From positions 28,873 to 92,872 of the forward strand of contig JBAIAA010001510.1 of the NCBI GenBank assembly GCA_037893245.1: a stretch of 64,000 nt of DNA, written 5' to 3'. The stretch's first letter is position 1. Every line of letters begins with the position of its first letter. The stretch comes from Crossaster papposus. Taxonomy: Eukaryota > Echinodermata > Asteroidea > Velatida > Solasteridae. Below the pieces are notes generated by a model. That model ran no database searches and was not told the DNA's origin. It saw only the letters and a program-made list of their open reading frames with translations. Both the position numbers and the translations under genes were made by a program. Shown one piece after another: positions 1 through 13,478 of this stretch.

Positions 1-3000
1 TCTTTCCCTTTACATATTTCTTATGCACACTTCTTTCCCTTTACATATTTCTTATGCACACTTCTTTCCCTTTACATATTTCTTATGCACACTTCTTTCC
101 CTTTACATATTTCTTATGCACACTTCTTTCCCTTTACATATTTCTTATGCACACTTCTTTCCCTTTACATATTTCTTATGCACACTTCTTTCCCTTTACA
201 TATTTCTTATGCACACTTCTTTCCCTTTACATATTTCTTATGCACACTTCTTTCCCTTTACATATTTCTTATGCACACTTCTTTCCCTTTACATATTTCT
301 TATGCACACTTCTTTCCCTTTACATATTTCTTATGCACACTTCTTTCCCTTTACATATTTCTTATGCACACTTCTTTCCCTTTACATATTTCTTATGCAC
401 ACTTCTTTCCCTTTACATATTTCTTATGCACACTTCTTTCCCTTTACATATTTCTTATGCACACTTCTTTCCCTTTACATATTTCTTATGCACACTTCTT
501 TCCCTTTACATATTTCTTATGCACACTTCTTTCCCTTTACATATTTCTTATGCACACTTCTTTCCCTTTACATATTTCTTATGCACACTTCTTTCCCTTT
601 ACATATTTCTTATGCACACTTCTTTCCCTTTACATATTTCTTATGCACACTTCTTTCCCTTTACATATTTCTTATGCACACTTCTTTCCCTTTACATATT
701 TCTTATGCACACTTCTTTCCCTTTACATATTTCTTATGCACACTTCTTTCCCTTTACATATTTCTTATGCACACTTCTTTCCCTTTACATATTTCTTATG
801 CACACTTCTTTCCCTTTACATATTTCTTATGCACACTTCTTTCCCTTTACATATTTCTTATGCACACTTCTTTCCCTTTACATATTTCTTATGCACACTT
901 CTTTCCCTTTACATATTTCTTATGCACACTTCTTTCCCTTTACATATTTCTTATGCACACTTCTTTCCCTTTACATATTTCTTATGCACACTTCTTTCCC
1001 TTTACATATTTCTTATGCACACTTCTTTCCCTTTACATATTTCTTATGCACACTTCTTTCCCTTTACATATTTCTTATGCACACTTCTTTCCCTTTACAT
1101 ATTTCTTATGCACACTTCTTTCCCTTTACATATTTCTTATGCACACTTCTTTCCCTTTACATATTTCTTATGCACACTTCTTTCCCTTTACATATTTCTT
1201 ATGCACACTTCTTTCCCTTTACATATTTCTTATGCACACTTCTTTCCCTTTACATATTTCTTATGCACACTTCTTTCCCTTTACATATTTCTTATGCACA
1301 CTTCTTTCCCTTTACATATTTCTTATGCACACTTCTTTCCCTTTACATATTTCTTATGCACACTTCTTTCCCTTTACATATTTCTTATGCACACTTCTTT
1401 CCCTTTACATATTTCTTATGCACACTTCTTTCCCTTTACATATTTCTTATGCACACTTCTTTCCCTTTACATATTTCTTATGCACACTTCTTTCCCTTTA
1501 CATATTTCTTATGCACACTTCTTTCCCTTTACATATTTCTTATGCACACTTCTTTCCCTTTACATATTTCTTATGCACACTTCTTTCCCTTTACATATTT
1601 CTTATGCACACTTCTTTCCCTTTACATATTTCTTATGCACACTTCTTTCCCTTTACATATTTCTTATGCACACTTCTTTCCCTTTACATATTTCTTATGC
1701 ACACTTCTTTCCCTTTACATATTTCTTATGCACACTTCTTTCCCTTTACATATTTCTTATGCACACTTCTTTCCCTTTACATATTTCTTATGCACACTTC
1801 TTTCCCTTTACATATTTCTTATGCACACTTCTTTCCCTTTACATATTTCTTATGCACACTTCTTTCCCTTTACATATTTCTTATGCACACTTCTTTCCCT
1901 TTACATATTTCTTATGCACACTTCTTTCCCTTTACATATTTCTTATGCACACTTCTTTCCCTTTACATATTTCTTATGCACACTTCTTTCCCTTTACATA
2001 TTTCTTATGCACACTTCTTTCCCTTTACATATTTCTTATGCACACTTCTTTCCCTTTACATATTTCTTATGCACACTTCTTTCCCTTTACATATTTCTTA
2101 TGCACACTTCTTTCCCTTTACATATTTCTTATGCACACTTCTTTCCCTTTACATATTTCTTATGCACACTTCTTTCCCTTTACATATTTCTTATGCACAC
2201 TTCTTTCCCTTTACATATTTCTTATGCACACTTCTTTCCCTTTACATATTTCTTATGCACACTTCTTTCCCTTTACATATTTCTTATGCACACTTCTTTC
2301 CCTTTACATATTTCTTATGCACACTTCTTTCCCTTTACATATTTCTTATGCACACTTCTTTCCCTTTACATATTTCTTATGCACACTTCTTTCCCTTTAC
2401 ATATTTCTTATGCACACTTCTTTCCCTTTACATATTTCTTATGCACACTTCTTTCCCTTTACATATTTCTTATGCACACTTCTTTCCCTTTACATATTTC
2501 TTATGCACACTTCTTTCCCTTTACATATTTCTTATGCACACTTCTTTCCCTTTACATATTTCTTATGCACACTTCTTTCCCTTTACATATTTCTTATGCA
2601 CACTTCTTTCCCTTTACATATTTCTTATGCACACTTCTTTCCCTTTACATATTTCTTATGCACACTTCTTTCCCTTTACATATTTCTTATGCACACTTCT
2701 TTCCCTTTACATATTTCTTATGCACACTTCTTTCCCTTTACATATTTCTTATGCACACTTCTTTCCCTTTACATATTTCTTATGCACACTTCTTTCCCTT
2801 TACATATTTCTTATGCACACTTCTTTCCCTTTACATATTTCTTATGCACACTTCTTTCCCTTTACATATTTCTTATGCACACTTCTTTCCCTTTACATAT
2901 TTCTTATGCACACTTCTTTCCCTTTACATATTTCTTATGCACACTTCTTTCCCTTTACATATTTCTTATGCACACTTCTTTCCCTTTACATATTTCTTAT

Positions 3001-6000
3001 GCACACTTCTTTCCCTTTACATATTTCTTATGCACACTTCTTTCCCTTTACATATTTCTTATGCACACTTCTTTCCCTTTACATATTTCTTATGCACACT
3101 TCTTTCCCTTTACATATTTCTTATGCACACTTCTTTCCCTTTACATATTTCTTATGCACACTTCTTTCCCTTTACATATTTCTTATGCACACTTCTTTCC
3201 CTTTACATATTTCTTATGCACACTTCTTTCCCTTTACATATTTCTTATGCACACTTCTTTCCCTTTACATATTTCTTATGCACACTTCTTTCCCTTTACA
3301 TATTTCTTATGCACACTTCTTTCCCTTTACATATTTCTTATGCACACTTCTTTCCCTTTACATATTTCTTATGCACACTTCTTTCCCTTTACATATTTCT
3401 TATGCACACTTCTTTCCCTTTACATATTTCTTATGCACACTTCTTTCCCTTTACATATTTCTTATGCACACTTCTTTCCCTTTACATATTTCTTATGCAC
3501 ACTTCTTTCCCTTTACATATTTCTTATGCACACTTCTTTCCCTTTACATATTTCTTATGCACACTTCTTTCCCTTTACATATTTCTTATGCACACTTCTT
3601 TCCCTTTACATATTTCTTATGCACACTTCTTTCCCTTTACATATTTCTTATGCACACTTCTTTCCCTTTACATATTTCTTATGCACACTTCTTTCCCTTT
3701 ACATATTTCTTATGCACACTTCTTTCCCTTTACATATTTCTTATGCACACTTCTTTCCCTTTACATATTTCTTATGCACACTTCTTTCCCTTTACATATT
3801 TCTTATGCACACTTCTTTCCCTTTACATATTTCTTATGCACACTTCTTTCCCTTTACATATTTCTTATGCACACTTCTTTCCCTTTACATATTTCTTATG
3901 CACACTTCTTTCCCTTTACATATTTCTTATGCACACTTCTTTCCCTTTACATATTTCTTATGCACACTTCTTTCCCTTTACATATTTCTTATGCACACTT
4001 CTTTCCCTTTACATATTTCTTATGCACACTTCTTTCCCTTTACATATTTCTTATGCACACTTCTTTCCCTTTACATATTTCTTATGCACACTTCTTTCCC
4101 TTTACATATTTCTTATGCACACTTCTTTCCCTTTACATATTTCTTATGCACACTTCTTTCCCTTTACATATTTCTTATGCACACTTCTTTCCCTTTACAT
4201 ATTTCTTATGCACACTTCTTTCCCTTTACATATTTCTTATGCACACTTCTTTCCCTTTACATATTTCTTATGCACACTTCTTTCCCTTTACATATTTCTT
4301 ATGCACACTTCTTTCCCTTTACATATTTCTTATGCACACTTCTTTCCCTTTACATATTTCTTATGCACACTTCTTTCCCTTTACATATTTCTTATGCACA
4401 CTTCTTTCCCTTTACATATTTCTTATGCACACTTCTTTCCCTTTACATATTTCTTATGCACACTTCTTTCCCTTTACATATTTCTTATGCACACTTCTTT
4501 CCCTTTACATATTTCTTATGCACACTTCTTTCCCTTTACATATTTCTTATGCACACTTCTTTCCCTTTACATATTTCTTATGCACACTTCTTTCCCTTTA
4601 CATATTTCTTATGCACACTTCTTTCCCTTTACATATTTCTTATGCACACTTCTTTCCCTTTACATATTTCTTATGCACACTTCTTTCCCTTTACATATTT
4701 CTTATGCACACTTCTTTCCCTTTACATATTTCTTATGCACACTTCTTTCCCTTTACATATTTCTTATGCACACTTCTTTCCCTTTACATATTTCTTATGC
4801 ACACTTCTTTCCCTTTACATATTTCTTATGCACACTTCTTTCCCTTTACATATTTCTTATGCACACTTCTTTCCCTTTACATATTTCTTATGCACACTTC
4901 TTTCCCTTTACATATTTCTTATGCACACTTCTTTCCCTTTACATATTTCTTATGCACACTTCTTTCCCTTTACATATTTCTTATGCACACTTCTTTCCCT
5001 TTACATATTTCTTATGCACACTTCTTTCCCTTTACATATTTCTTATGCACACTTCTTTCCCTTTACATATTTCTTATGCACACTTCTTTCCCTTTACATA
5101 TTTCTTATGCACACTTCTTTCCCTTTACATATTTCTTATGCACACTTCTTTCCCTTTACATATTTCTTATGCACACTTCTTTCCCTTTACATATTTCTTA
5201 TGCACACTTCTTTCCCTTTACATATTTCTTATGCACACTTCTTTCCCTTTACATATTTCTTATGCACACTTCTTTCCCTTTACATATTTCTTATGCACAC
5301 TTCTTTCCCTTTACATATTTCTTATGCACACTTCTTTCCCTTTACATATTTCTTATGCACACTTCTTTCCCTTTACATATTTCTTATGCACACTTCTTTC
5401 CCTTTACATATTTCTTATGCACACTTCTTTCCCTTTACATATTTCTTATGCACACTTCTTTCCCTTTACATATTTCTTATGCACACTTCTTTCCCTTTAC
5501 ATATTTCTTATGCACACTTCTTTCCCTTTACATATTTCTTATGCACACTTCTTTCCCTTTACATATTTCTTATGCACACTTCTTTCCCTTTACATATTTC
5601 TTATGCACACTTCTTTCCCTTTACATATTTCTTATGCACACTTCTTTCCCTTTACATATTTCTTATGCACACTTCTTTCCCTTTACATATTTCTTATGCA
5701 CACTTCTTTCCCTTTACATATTTCTTATGCACACTTCTTTCCCTTTACATATTTCTTATGCACACTTCTTTCCCTTTACATATTTCTTATGCACACTTCT
5801 TTCCCTTTACATATTTCTTATGCACACTTCTTTCCCTTTACATATTTCTTATGCACACTTCTTTCCCTTTACATATTTCTTATGCACACTTCTTTCCCTT
5901 TACATATTTCTTATGCACACTTCTTTCCCTTTACATATTTCTTATGCACACTTCTTTCCCTTTACATATTTCTTATGCACACTTCTTTCCCTTTACATAT

Positions 6001-6160
6001 TTCTTATGCACACTTCTTTCCCTTTACATATTTCTTATGCACACTTCTTTCCCTTTACATATTTCTTATGCACACTTCTTTCCCTTTACATATTTCTTAT
6101 GCACACTTCTTTCCCTTTACATATTTCTTATGCACACTTCTTTCCCTTTACATATTTCTT
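1..6160 (+). repeat. Homogeneous monomer block H1
   Basis: About 199 consecutive 31-bp monomers in which I see no substitution or indel. No 36-bp unit is present. The block ends at a monomer near 6161 that has lost 2 bp (ATGCACCTTC instead of ATGCACACTTC). Such identity over 6 kb suggests recent amplification of a single monomer or short template. The true copy number depends on how the assembler handled identical units. Confidence 0.93.
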
Positions 6161-6790
6161 ATGCACCTTCTTTCCCTTTACATATTTCTTATGCACACTT
6201 CTTTCCCTTTACATATTTCTTATGCACACTTCTTTCCCTTTACATATTTCTTATGCACACTTCTTTCCCTTTACATATTTCTTATGCACACTTCTTTCCC
6301 TTTACATATTTCTTATGCACACTTCTTTCCCTTTACATATTTCTTATGCACACTTCTTTCCCTTTACATATTTCTTATGCACACTTCTTTCCCTTTACAT
6401 ATTTCTTATGCACACTTCTTTCCCTTTACATATTTCTTATGCACACTTCTTTCCCTTTACATATTTCTTATGCACACTTCTTTCCCTTTACATATTTCTT
6501 ATGCACACTTCTTTCCCTTTACATATTTCTTATGCACACTTCTTTCCCTTTACATATTTCTTATGCACACTTCTTTCCCTTTACATATTTCTTATGCACA
6601 CTTCTTTCCCTTTACATATTTACTCGAGCTTTTCCCTTCATATTTCTTATGCACACTTCTTTCCCTTTACATATTTCTTATGCACACTTCTTTCCCTTTA
6701 CATATTTCTTATGCACACTTCATATTTCTTATGCACACTTCTTTCCCTTTACATATTTATTATGAACACTTCTTTCCCTTTACATATTTC
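6161..6790 (+). repeat. Junction zone with truncated and chimeric monomers
   Basis: Four irregularities follow each other here, separated by normal monomers. There is a 2-bp deletion at about 6166. A 24-bp chimeric unit lies at 6622-6645. A monomer near 6708-6727 lacks 11 bp of its pyrimidine tract (ACTTCATATTTC). A monomer at about 6748-6765 carries two substitutions (TTTATTATGAAC). This clustering marks the edge between the homogeneous block to the left and the insert-bearing domain to the right, as expected where unequal exchange or replication slippage has ended. Confidence 0.85.
6622..6645 (+). repeat. 24-bp chimeric unit: 36-mer start joined to 31-mer end
   Basis: The unit begins ACTCGAG like the 36-bp insert, then continues CTTTTCCCTTCATATTT, which matches the second half of the 31-bp monomer with small deletions. 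It is the leftmost CTCGAG in the window and lies about 1.7 kb upstream of the first complete insert. It can be read as a recombinant between the two unit types or as a heavily eroded insert; the monomer-like right half favours recombination. Confidence 0.75.
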
Positions 6791-8319
6791 TTATGCACAC
6801 TTCTTTCCCTTTACATATTTCTTATGCACACTTCTTTCCCTTTACATATTTCTTATGCACACTTCTTTCCCTTTACATATTTCTTATGCACACTTCTTTC
6901 CCTTTACATATTTCTTATGCACACTTCTTTCCCTTTACATATTTCTTATGCACACTTCTTTCCCTTTACATATTTCTTATGCACACTTCTTTCCCTTTAC
7001 ATATTTCTTATGCACACTTCTTTCCCTTTACATATTTCTTATGCACACTTCTTTCCCTTTACATATTTCTTATGCACACTTCTTTCCCTTTACATATTTC
7101 TTATGCACACTTCTTTCCCTTTACATATTTCTTATGCACACTTCTTTCCCTTTACATATTTCTTATGCACACTTCTTTCCCTTTACATATTTCTTATGCA
7201 CACTTCTTTCCCTTTACATATTTCTTATGCACACTTCTTTCCCTTTACATATTTCTTATGCACACTTCTTTCCCTTTACATATTTCTTATGCACACTTCT
7301 TTCCCTTTACATATTTCTTATGCACACTTCTTTCCCTTTACATATTTCTTATGCACACTTCTTTCCCTTTACATATTTCTTATGCACACTTCTTTCCCTT
7401 TACATATTTCTTATGCACACTTCTTTCCCTTTACATATTTCTTATGCACACTTCTTTCCCTTTACATATTTCTTATGCACACTTCTTTCCCTTTACATAT
7501 TTCTTATGCACACTTCTTTCCCTTTACATATTTCTTATGCACACTTCTTTCCCTTTACATATTTCTTATGCACACTTCTTTCCCTTTACATATTTCTTAT
7601 GCACACTTCTTTCCCTTTACATATTTCTTATGCACACTTCTTTCCCTTTACATATTTCTTATGCACACTTCTTTCCCTTTACATATTTCTTATGCACACT
7701 TCTTTCCCTTTACATATTTCTTATGCACACTTCTTTCCCTTTACATATTTCTTATGCACACTTCTTTCCCTTTACATATTTCTTATGCACACTTCTTTCC
7801 CTTTACATATTTCTTATGCACACTTCTTTCCCTTTACATATTTCTTATGCACACTTCTTTCCCTTTACATATTTCTTATGCACACTTCTTTCCCTTTACA
7901 TATTTCTTATGCACACTTCTTTCCCTTTACATATTTCTTATGCACACTTCTTTCCCTTTACATATTTCTTACATATTTCTTATGCACACTTCTTTCCCTT
8001 TACATATTTCTTATGCACACTTCTTTCCCTTTACATATTTCTTATGCACACTTCTTTCCCTTTACATATTTCTTATGCACACTTCTTTCCCTTTACATAT
8101 TTCTTATGCACACTTCTTTCCCTTTACATATTTCTTATGCACACTTCTTTCCCTTTACATATTTCTTATGCACACTTCTTTCCCTTTACATATTTCTTAT
8201 GCACACTTCTTTCCCTTTACATATTTCTTATGCACACTTCTTTCCCTTTACATATTTCTTATGCACACTTCTTTCCCTTTACATATTTATTATGCACACT
8301 TCTTTCCCTTTACATATTT
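6791..8319 (+). repeat. Near-homogeneous monomers with one 20-bp deletion
   Basis: Normal monomers except one at about 7969-7979, where 20 bp are missing so that CTTACATATTTC follows the previous ACATATTT directly. The last monomer but one before the first full insert has C to A in the TTTC/TTATG junction (TTTATTATG), a change that recurs immediately before several inserts further on (8911, 9570). This suggests that insert and flanking variant monomer spread together as one block. Confidence 0.85.
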
Positions 8320-10710
8320 AACTCGAGGGCTTGTCCCGACATCATGTGTTTATTTCTTATGCACACTTCTTTCCCTTTACATATTTCTTATGCACACTTC
8401 TTTCCCTTTACATATTTCTTATGCACACTTCTTTCCCTTTACATATTTCTTATGCACACTTCTTTCCCTTTACATATTTCTTATGCACACTTCTTTCCCT
8501 TTACATATTTCTTATGCACACTTCTTTCCCTTTACATATTTCTTATGCACACTTCTTTCCCTTTACATATTTCTTATGCACACTTCTTTCCCTTTACATA
8601 TTTCTTATGCACACTTCTTTCCCTTTACATATTTCTTATTCACACTTCTTTCCCTTTACATATTTCTTATGCACACTTCTTTCCCTTTACATATTTCTTA
8701 TGCACACTTCTTTCCCTTTACATATTTCTTATGCACACTTCTTTCCCTTTACATATTTCTTATGCACACTTCTTTCCCTTTACATATTTAACTCGAGGGC
8801 TTGTCCCGACATCATGTGTTTATTTCTTATGCACACTTCTTTCCCTTTACATATTTCTTATGCACACTTCTTTCCCTTTACATATTTCTTATGCACACTT
8901 CTTTCCCTTTACATATTTATTATGCACACTTCTTTCCCTTTACATATTTAACTCGAGGGCTTGTCCCGACATCATGTGTTTATTTCTTATGCACACTTCT
9001 TTCCCTTTACATATTTCTTATGCACACTTCTTTCCCTTTACATATTTCTTATGCACACTTCTTTCCCTTTACATATTTCTTATGCACACTTCTTTCCCTT
9101 TACATATTTCTTATGCACACTTCTTTCCCTTTACATATTTCTTATGCACACTTCTTTCCCTTTACATATTTCTTATGCACACTTCTTTCCCTTTAAATAT
9201 TTCTTATGCACACTTCTTTCCCTTTACATATTTCTTATGCACACTTCTTTCCCTTTACATATTTCTTATGCACACTTCTTTCCCTTTACATATTTCTTAT
9301 GCACACTTCTTTCCCTTTACATATTTCTTATGCACACTTCTTTCCCTTTACATATTTCTTATGCACACTTCTTTCCCTTTACATATTTCTTATGCACACT
9401 TCTTTCCCTTTACATATTTCTTATGCACACTTCTTTCCCTTTACATATTTCTTATGCACACTTCTTTCCCTTTACATATTTCTTATGCACACTTCTTTCC
9501 CTTTACATATTTCTTATGCACACTTCTTTCCCTTTACATATTTCTTATGCACACTTCTTTCTCTTTACATATTTATTATGCACACTTCTTTCCCTTTACA
9601 TATTTAACTCGAGGGCTTGTCCCGACATCATGTGTTTATTTCTTATGCACACTTCTTTCCCTTTACATATTTCTTATGCACACTTCTTTCCCTTTACATA
9701 TTTCTTATGCACATTTCTTTCCCTTTACATATTTCTTATGCACACTTCTTTCCCTTTACATATTTCTTATGCACACTTCTTTCCCTTTACATATTTCTTA
9801 TGCACACTTCTTTCCCTTTACATATTTCTTATGCACACTTCTTTCCCTTTACATATTTCTTATGCACACTTCTTTCCCTTTACATATTTCTTATGCACAC
9901 TTCTTTCCCTTTACATATTTCTTATTCACACTTCTTTCCCTTTACATATTTCTTATGCACACTTCTTTCCCTTTACATATTTCTTATGCACACTTCTTTC
10001 CCTTTACATATTTCTTATGCACACTTCTTTCCCTTTACATATTTCTTATGCACACTTCTTTCCCTTTACATATTTAACTCGAGGGCTTGTCCCGACATCA
10101 TGTGTTTATTTCTTATGCACACTTCTTTCCCTTTACATATTTCTTATGCACACTTCTTTCCCTTTACATATTTCTTATGCACACTTCTTTCCCTTTACAT
10201 ATTTCTTATGCACACTTCTTTCCCTTTACATATTTCTTATGCACACTTCTTTCCCTTTACATATTTCTTATGCACACTTCTTTCCCTTTACATATTTCTT
10301 ATGCACACTTCTTTCCCTTTACATATTTCTTAGGCACACTTCTTTCCCTTTACATATTTCTTATGCACACTTCTTTCCCTTTACATATTTCTTATGCACA
10401 CTTCTTTCCCTTTACATATTTCTTATGCACACTTCTTTCCCTTTACATATTTCTTATGCACACTTCTTTCCCTTTACATATTTCTTATGCACACTTCTTT
10501 CCCTTTACATATTTCTTATGCACACTTCTTTCCCTTTACATATTTAACTCGAGGGCTTGTCCCGACATCATGTGTTTATTTCTTATGCACACTTCTTTCC
10601 CTTTACATATTTCTTATGCACACTTCTTTCCCTTTATTATTTCTTATGCACACTTCTTTCCCTTTACATATTTAACTCGAGGGCTTGTCCCGACATCATG
10701 TGTTTATTTC
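8320..10710 (+). repeat. Haplotype A domain: seven 36-bp inserts
   Basis: Complete 36-bp units start at 8320, 8790, 8950, 9606, 10076, 10546 and 10674. All begin AACTCGAGGG and carry the A core GTCCCGAC. The intervening stretches are 14, 4, 20, 14, 14 and 3 monomers; the last is 1 bp short because one monomer reads CTTTATTATTTC. The repeated 470-bp spacing (8320, 9606 and 10076 to their next insert) and shared private variants (TTATTCACAC at 8637 and 9923) show that blocks of one insert plus its monomers were duplicated. Single-base variants also occur at 9196, 9562, 9714 and 10333. Confidence 0.92.
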
Positions 10711-13478
10711 TTATGCACACTTTTTTTCCTTTACATATTTCTTATGCACACTTCTTTCCCTTTACATATTTCTTATGCACACTTCTTTCCCTTTACATAT
10801 TTCTTATGCACACTTCTTTCATTTTACATATTTCTTATGCACACTTCTTTCCCTTTACATATTTCTTATGCACACTTCTTTCCCTTTACATATTTCTTAT
10901 GCACACTTCTTTCCCTTTACATATTTCTTATGCACACTTCTTTCCCTTTACATATTTCTTATGCACACTTCTTTCCCTTTACATATTTCTTATGCACACT
11001 TCTTTCCCTTTACATATTTCTTATGCACACTTCTTTCCCTTTACATATTTCTTATGCACACTTCTTTCCCTTTACATATTTATTATGCACACTTCTTTCC
11101 CTTTACATATTTATTATGCACACTTCTTTCCCTTTACATATTTCTTATGCACACTTCTTTCCCTTTACATATTTCTTATGCACACTTCTTTCCCTTTACA
11201 TATTTCTTATGCACACTTCTTTCCCTTTACATATTTCTTATGCACACTTCTTTCCCTTTACATATTTCTTATGCACACTTCTTTCCCTTTACATATTTCT
11301 TATGCACACTTCTTTCCCTTTACATATTTCTTATGCACACTTCTTTCCCTTTACATATTTATTATGCACACTTCTTTCCCTTTACATATTTCTTATGCAC
11401 ACTTCTTTCCCTTTACATATTTCTTATGCACACTTCTTTCCCTTTACATATTTCTTATGCACACTTCTTTCCCTTTACATATTTCTTATGCACACTTCTT
11501 TCCCTTTACATATTTAACTCGAGGGCTTGTTCCCACATCATGTGTTTATTTCTTATGCACACTTCTTTCCCTTTACATATTTCTTATGCACACTTCTTTC
11601 CCTTTACATATTTCTTATGCACACTTCTTTCCCTTTACATATTTCTTATGCACACTTCTTTCCCTTTACATATTTCTTATGAACACTTCTTTCCCTTTAC
11701 ATATTTCTTATGCACACTTCTTTCCCTTTACATATTTCTTATGCACACTTCTTTCCCTTTACATATTTCTTATGCACACTTCTTTCCCTTTACATATTTC
11801 TTATGCACACTTCTTTCCCTTTACATATTTCTTATGCACACTTCTTTTCCTTTACATATTTCTTATGCACACTTCTTTCCCTTTACATATTTCTTATGCA
11901 CACTTCTTTCCCTTTACATATTTCTTATGCACACTTCTTTCCCTTTACATATTTCTTATGCACACTTCTTTCCCTTTACATATTTCTTATGCACACTTCT
12001 TTCCCTTTACATATTTCTTATGCACACTTCTTTCCCTTTACATATTTCTTATGCACACTTCTTTCCCTTTACATATTTCTTATGCACACTTCTTTTCCTT
12101 TACATATTTCTTATGCACACTTCTTTCCCTTTACATATTTCTTATGCACACTTCTTTCCCTTTACATATTTCTTATGCACACTTCTTTCCCTTTACATAT
12201 TTCTTATGCACACTTTTTTCCCTTTACATATTTCTTATGCACACTTCTTTCCCTTTACATATTTCTTATGCACACTTCTTTCCCTTTACATATTTCTTAT
12301 GCACACTTCTTTCCCTTTACATATTTATTATGCACACTTCTTTCCCTTTACATATTTCTTATGCACACTTCTTTCCCTTTACATATTTCTTATGCACACT
12401 TCTTTCCCTTTACATATTTCTTATGCACACTTCTTTCCCTTTACATATTTCTTATGCACACTTCTTTCCCTTTACATATTTCTTATGCACACTTCTTTCC
12501 CTTTACATATTTCTTATGCACACTTCTTTCCCTTTACATATGTCTTATGCACACTTCTTTCCCTTTACATATTTCTTATGCACACTTCTTTCCCTTTACA
12601 TATTTCTTATGCACACTTCTTTCCCTTTACATATTTCTTATGCACACTTCTTTCCCTTTACATATTTCTTATGCACACTTCTTTCCCTTTACATATTTCT
12701 TATGCACACTTCTTTCCCTTTACATATTTCTTATGCACACTTCTTTCCCTTTACATATTTCTTATGCACACTTCTTTCCCTTTACATATTTCTTATGCAC
12801 ACTTCTTTCCCTTTACATATTTCTTATGCACACTTCTTTCCCTTTACATATTTCTTATGCACACTTCTTTCCCTTTACATATTTCTTATGCACACTTCTT
12901 TCCCTTTACATATTTCTTATGCACACTTCTTTCCCTTTACATATTTCTTATGCACACTTCTTTCCCTTTACATATTTCTTATGCACACTTCTTTCCCTTT
13001 ACATATTTATTATGCACACTTCTTTCCCTTTACATATTTATTATGCACACTTCTTTCCCTTTACATATTTATTATGCACACTTCTTTCCCTTTACATATT
13101 TAACTCGAGGGCTTGTCCCGACATCATGTGTTTATTTCTTATGCACACTTCTTTCCCTTTACATATTTCTTATGCACACTTCTTTCCCTTTACATATTTC
13201 TTATGCACACTTCTTTCCCTTTACATATTTCTTATGCACACTTCTTTCCCTTTACATATTTCTTATGCACACTTCTTTCCCTTTACATATTTCTTATGCA
13301 CACTTCTTTCCCTTTACATATTTCTTATGCACACTTCTTTCCCTTTACATATTTCTTATGCACACTTCTTTCCCTTTACATATTTCTTATGCACACTTCT
13401 TTCCCTTTACATATTTCTTATGCACACTTCTTTCCCTTTACATATTTCTTATGCACACTTCTTTCCCTTTACATATTT
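10711..13478 (+). repeat. Transition zone from haplotype A to B inserts
   Basis: Two inserts lie here: haplotype B at 11516 and haplotype A at 13102, with 26, 50 and 11 monomers in the three gaps starting from 10674. Monomers are more diverged than elsewhere, with many TTTATTATG variants, CTTTTTTTCC at 10721, CTTTCATTTT at 10819 and several CTTCTTTTCC forms. The insert at 11516 is followed 163 bp later by a TATGAACAC monomer, the signature of the 1431-bp block further right, so this zone already contains a relative of that block. Confidence 0.85.

Noticed and set aside
1-6160. Telomere or bacterial origin iterons
   Set aside because: The 31-bp monomer does not resemble known short telomeric repeats (T/G-rich minimal units), and an array of thousands of units is far larger than plasmid iteron sets; no replication gene is present.
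8320-8355. 36-bp unit as a small transposable element or integrated fragment
   Set aside because: No terminal inverted repeats or target-site duplication; all copies sit in one monomer phase and in one orientation, which fits tandem spread, not transposition.
9182-9210. Further insert suggested by a stop codon near 9196
   Set aside because: It is a single substitution (CTTTAAATATTT) in an ordinary 31-bp monomer, not a 36-bp unit.
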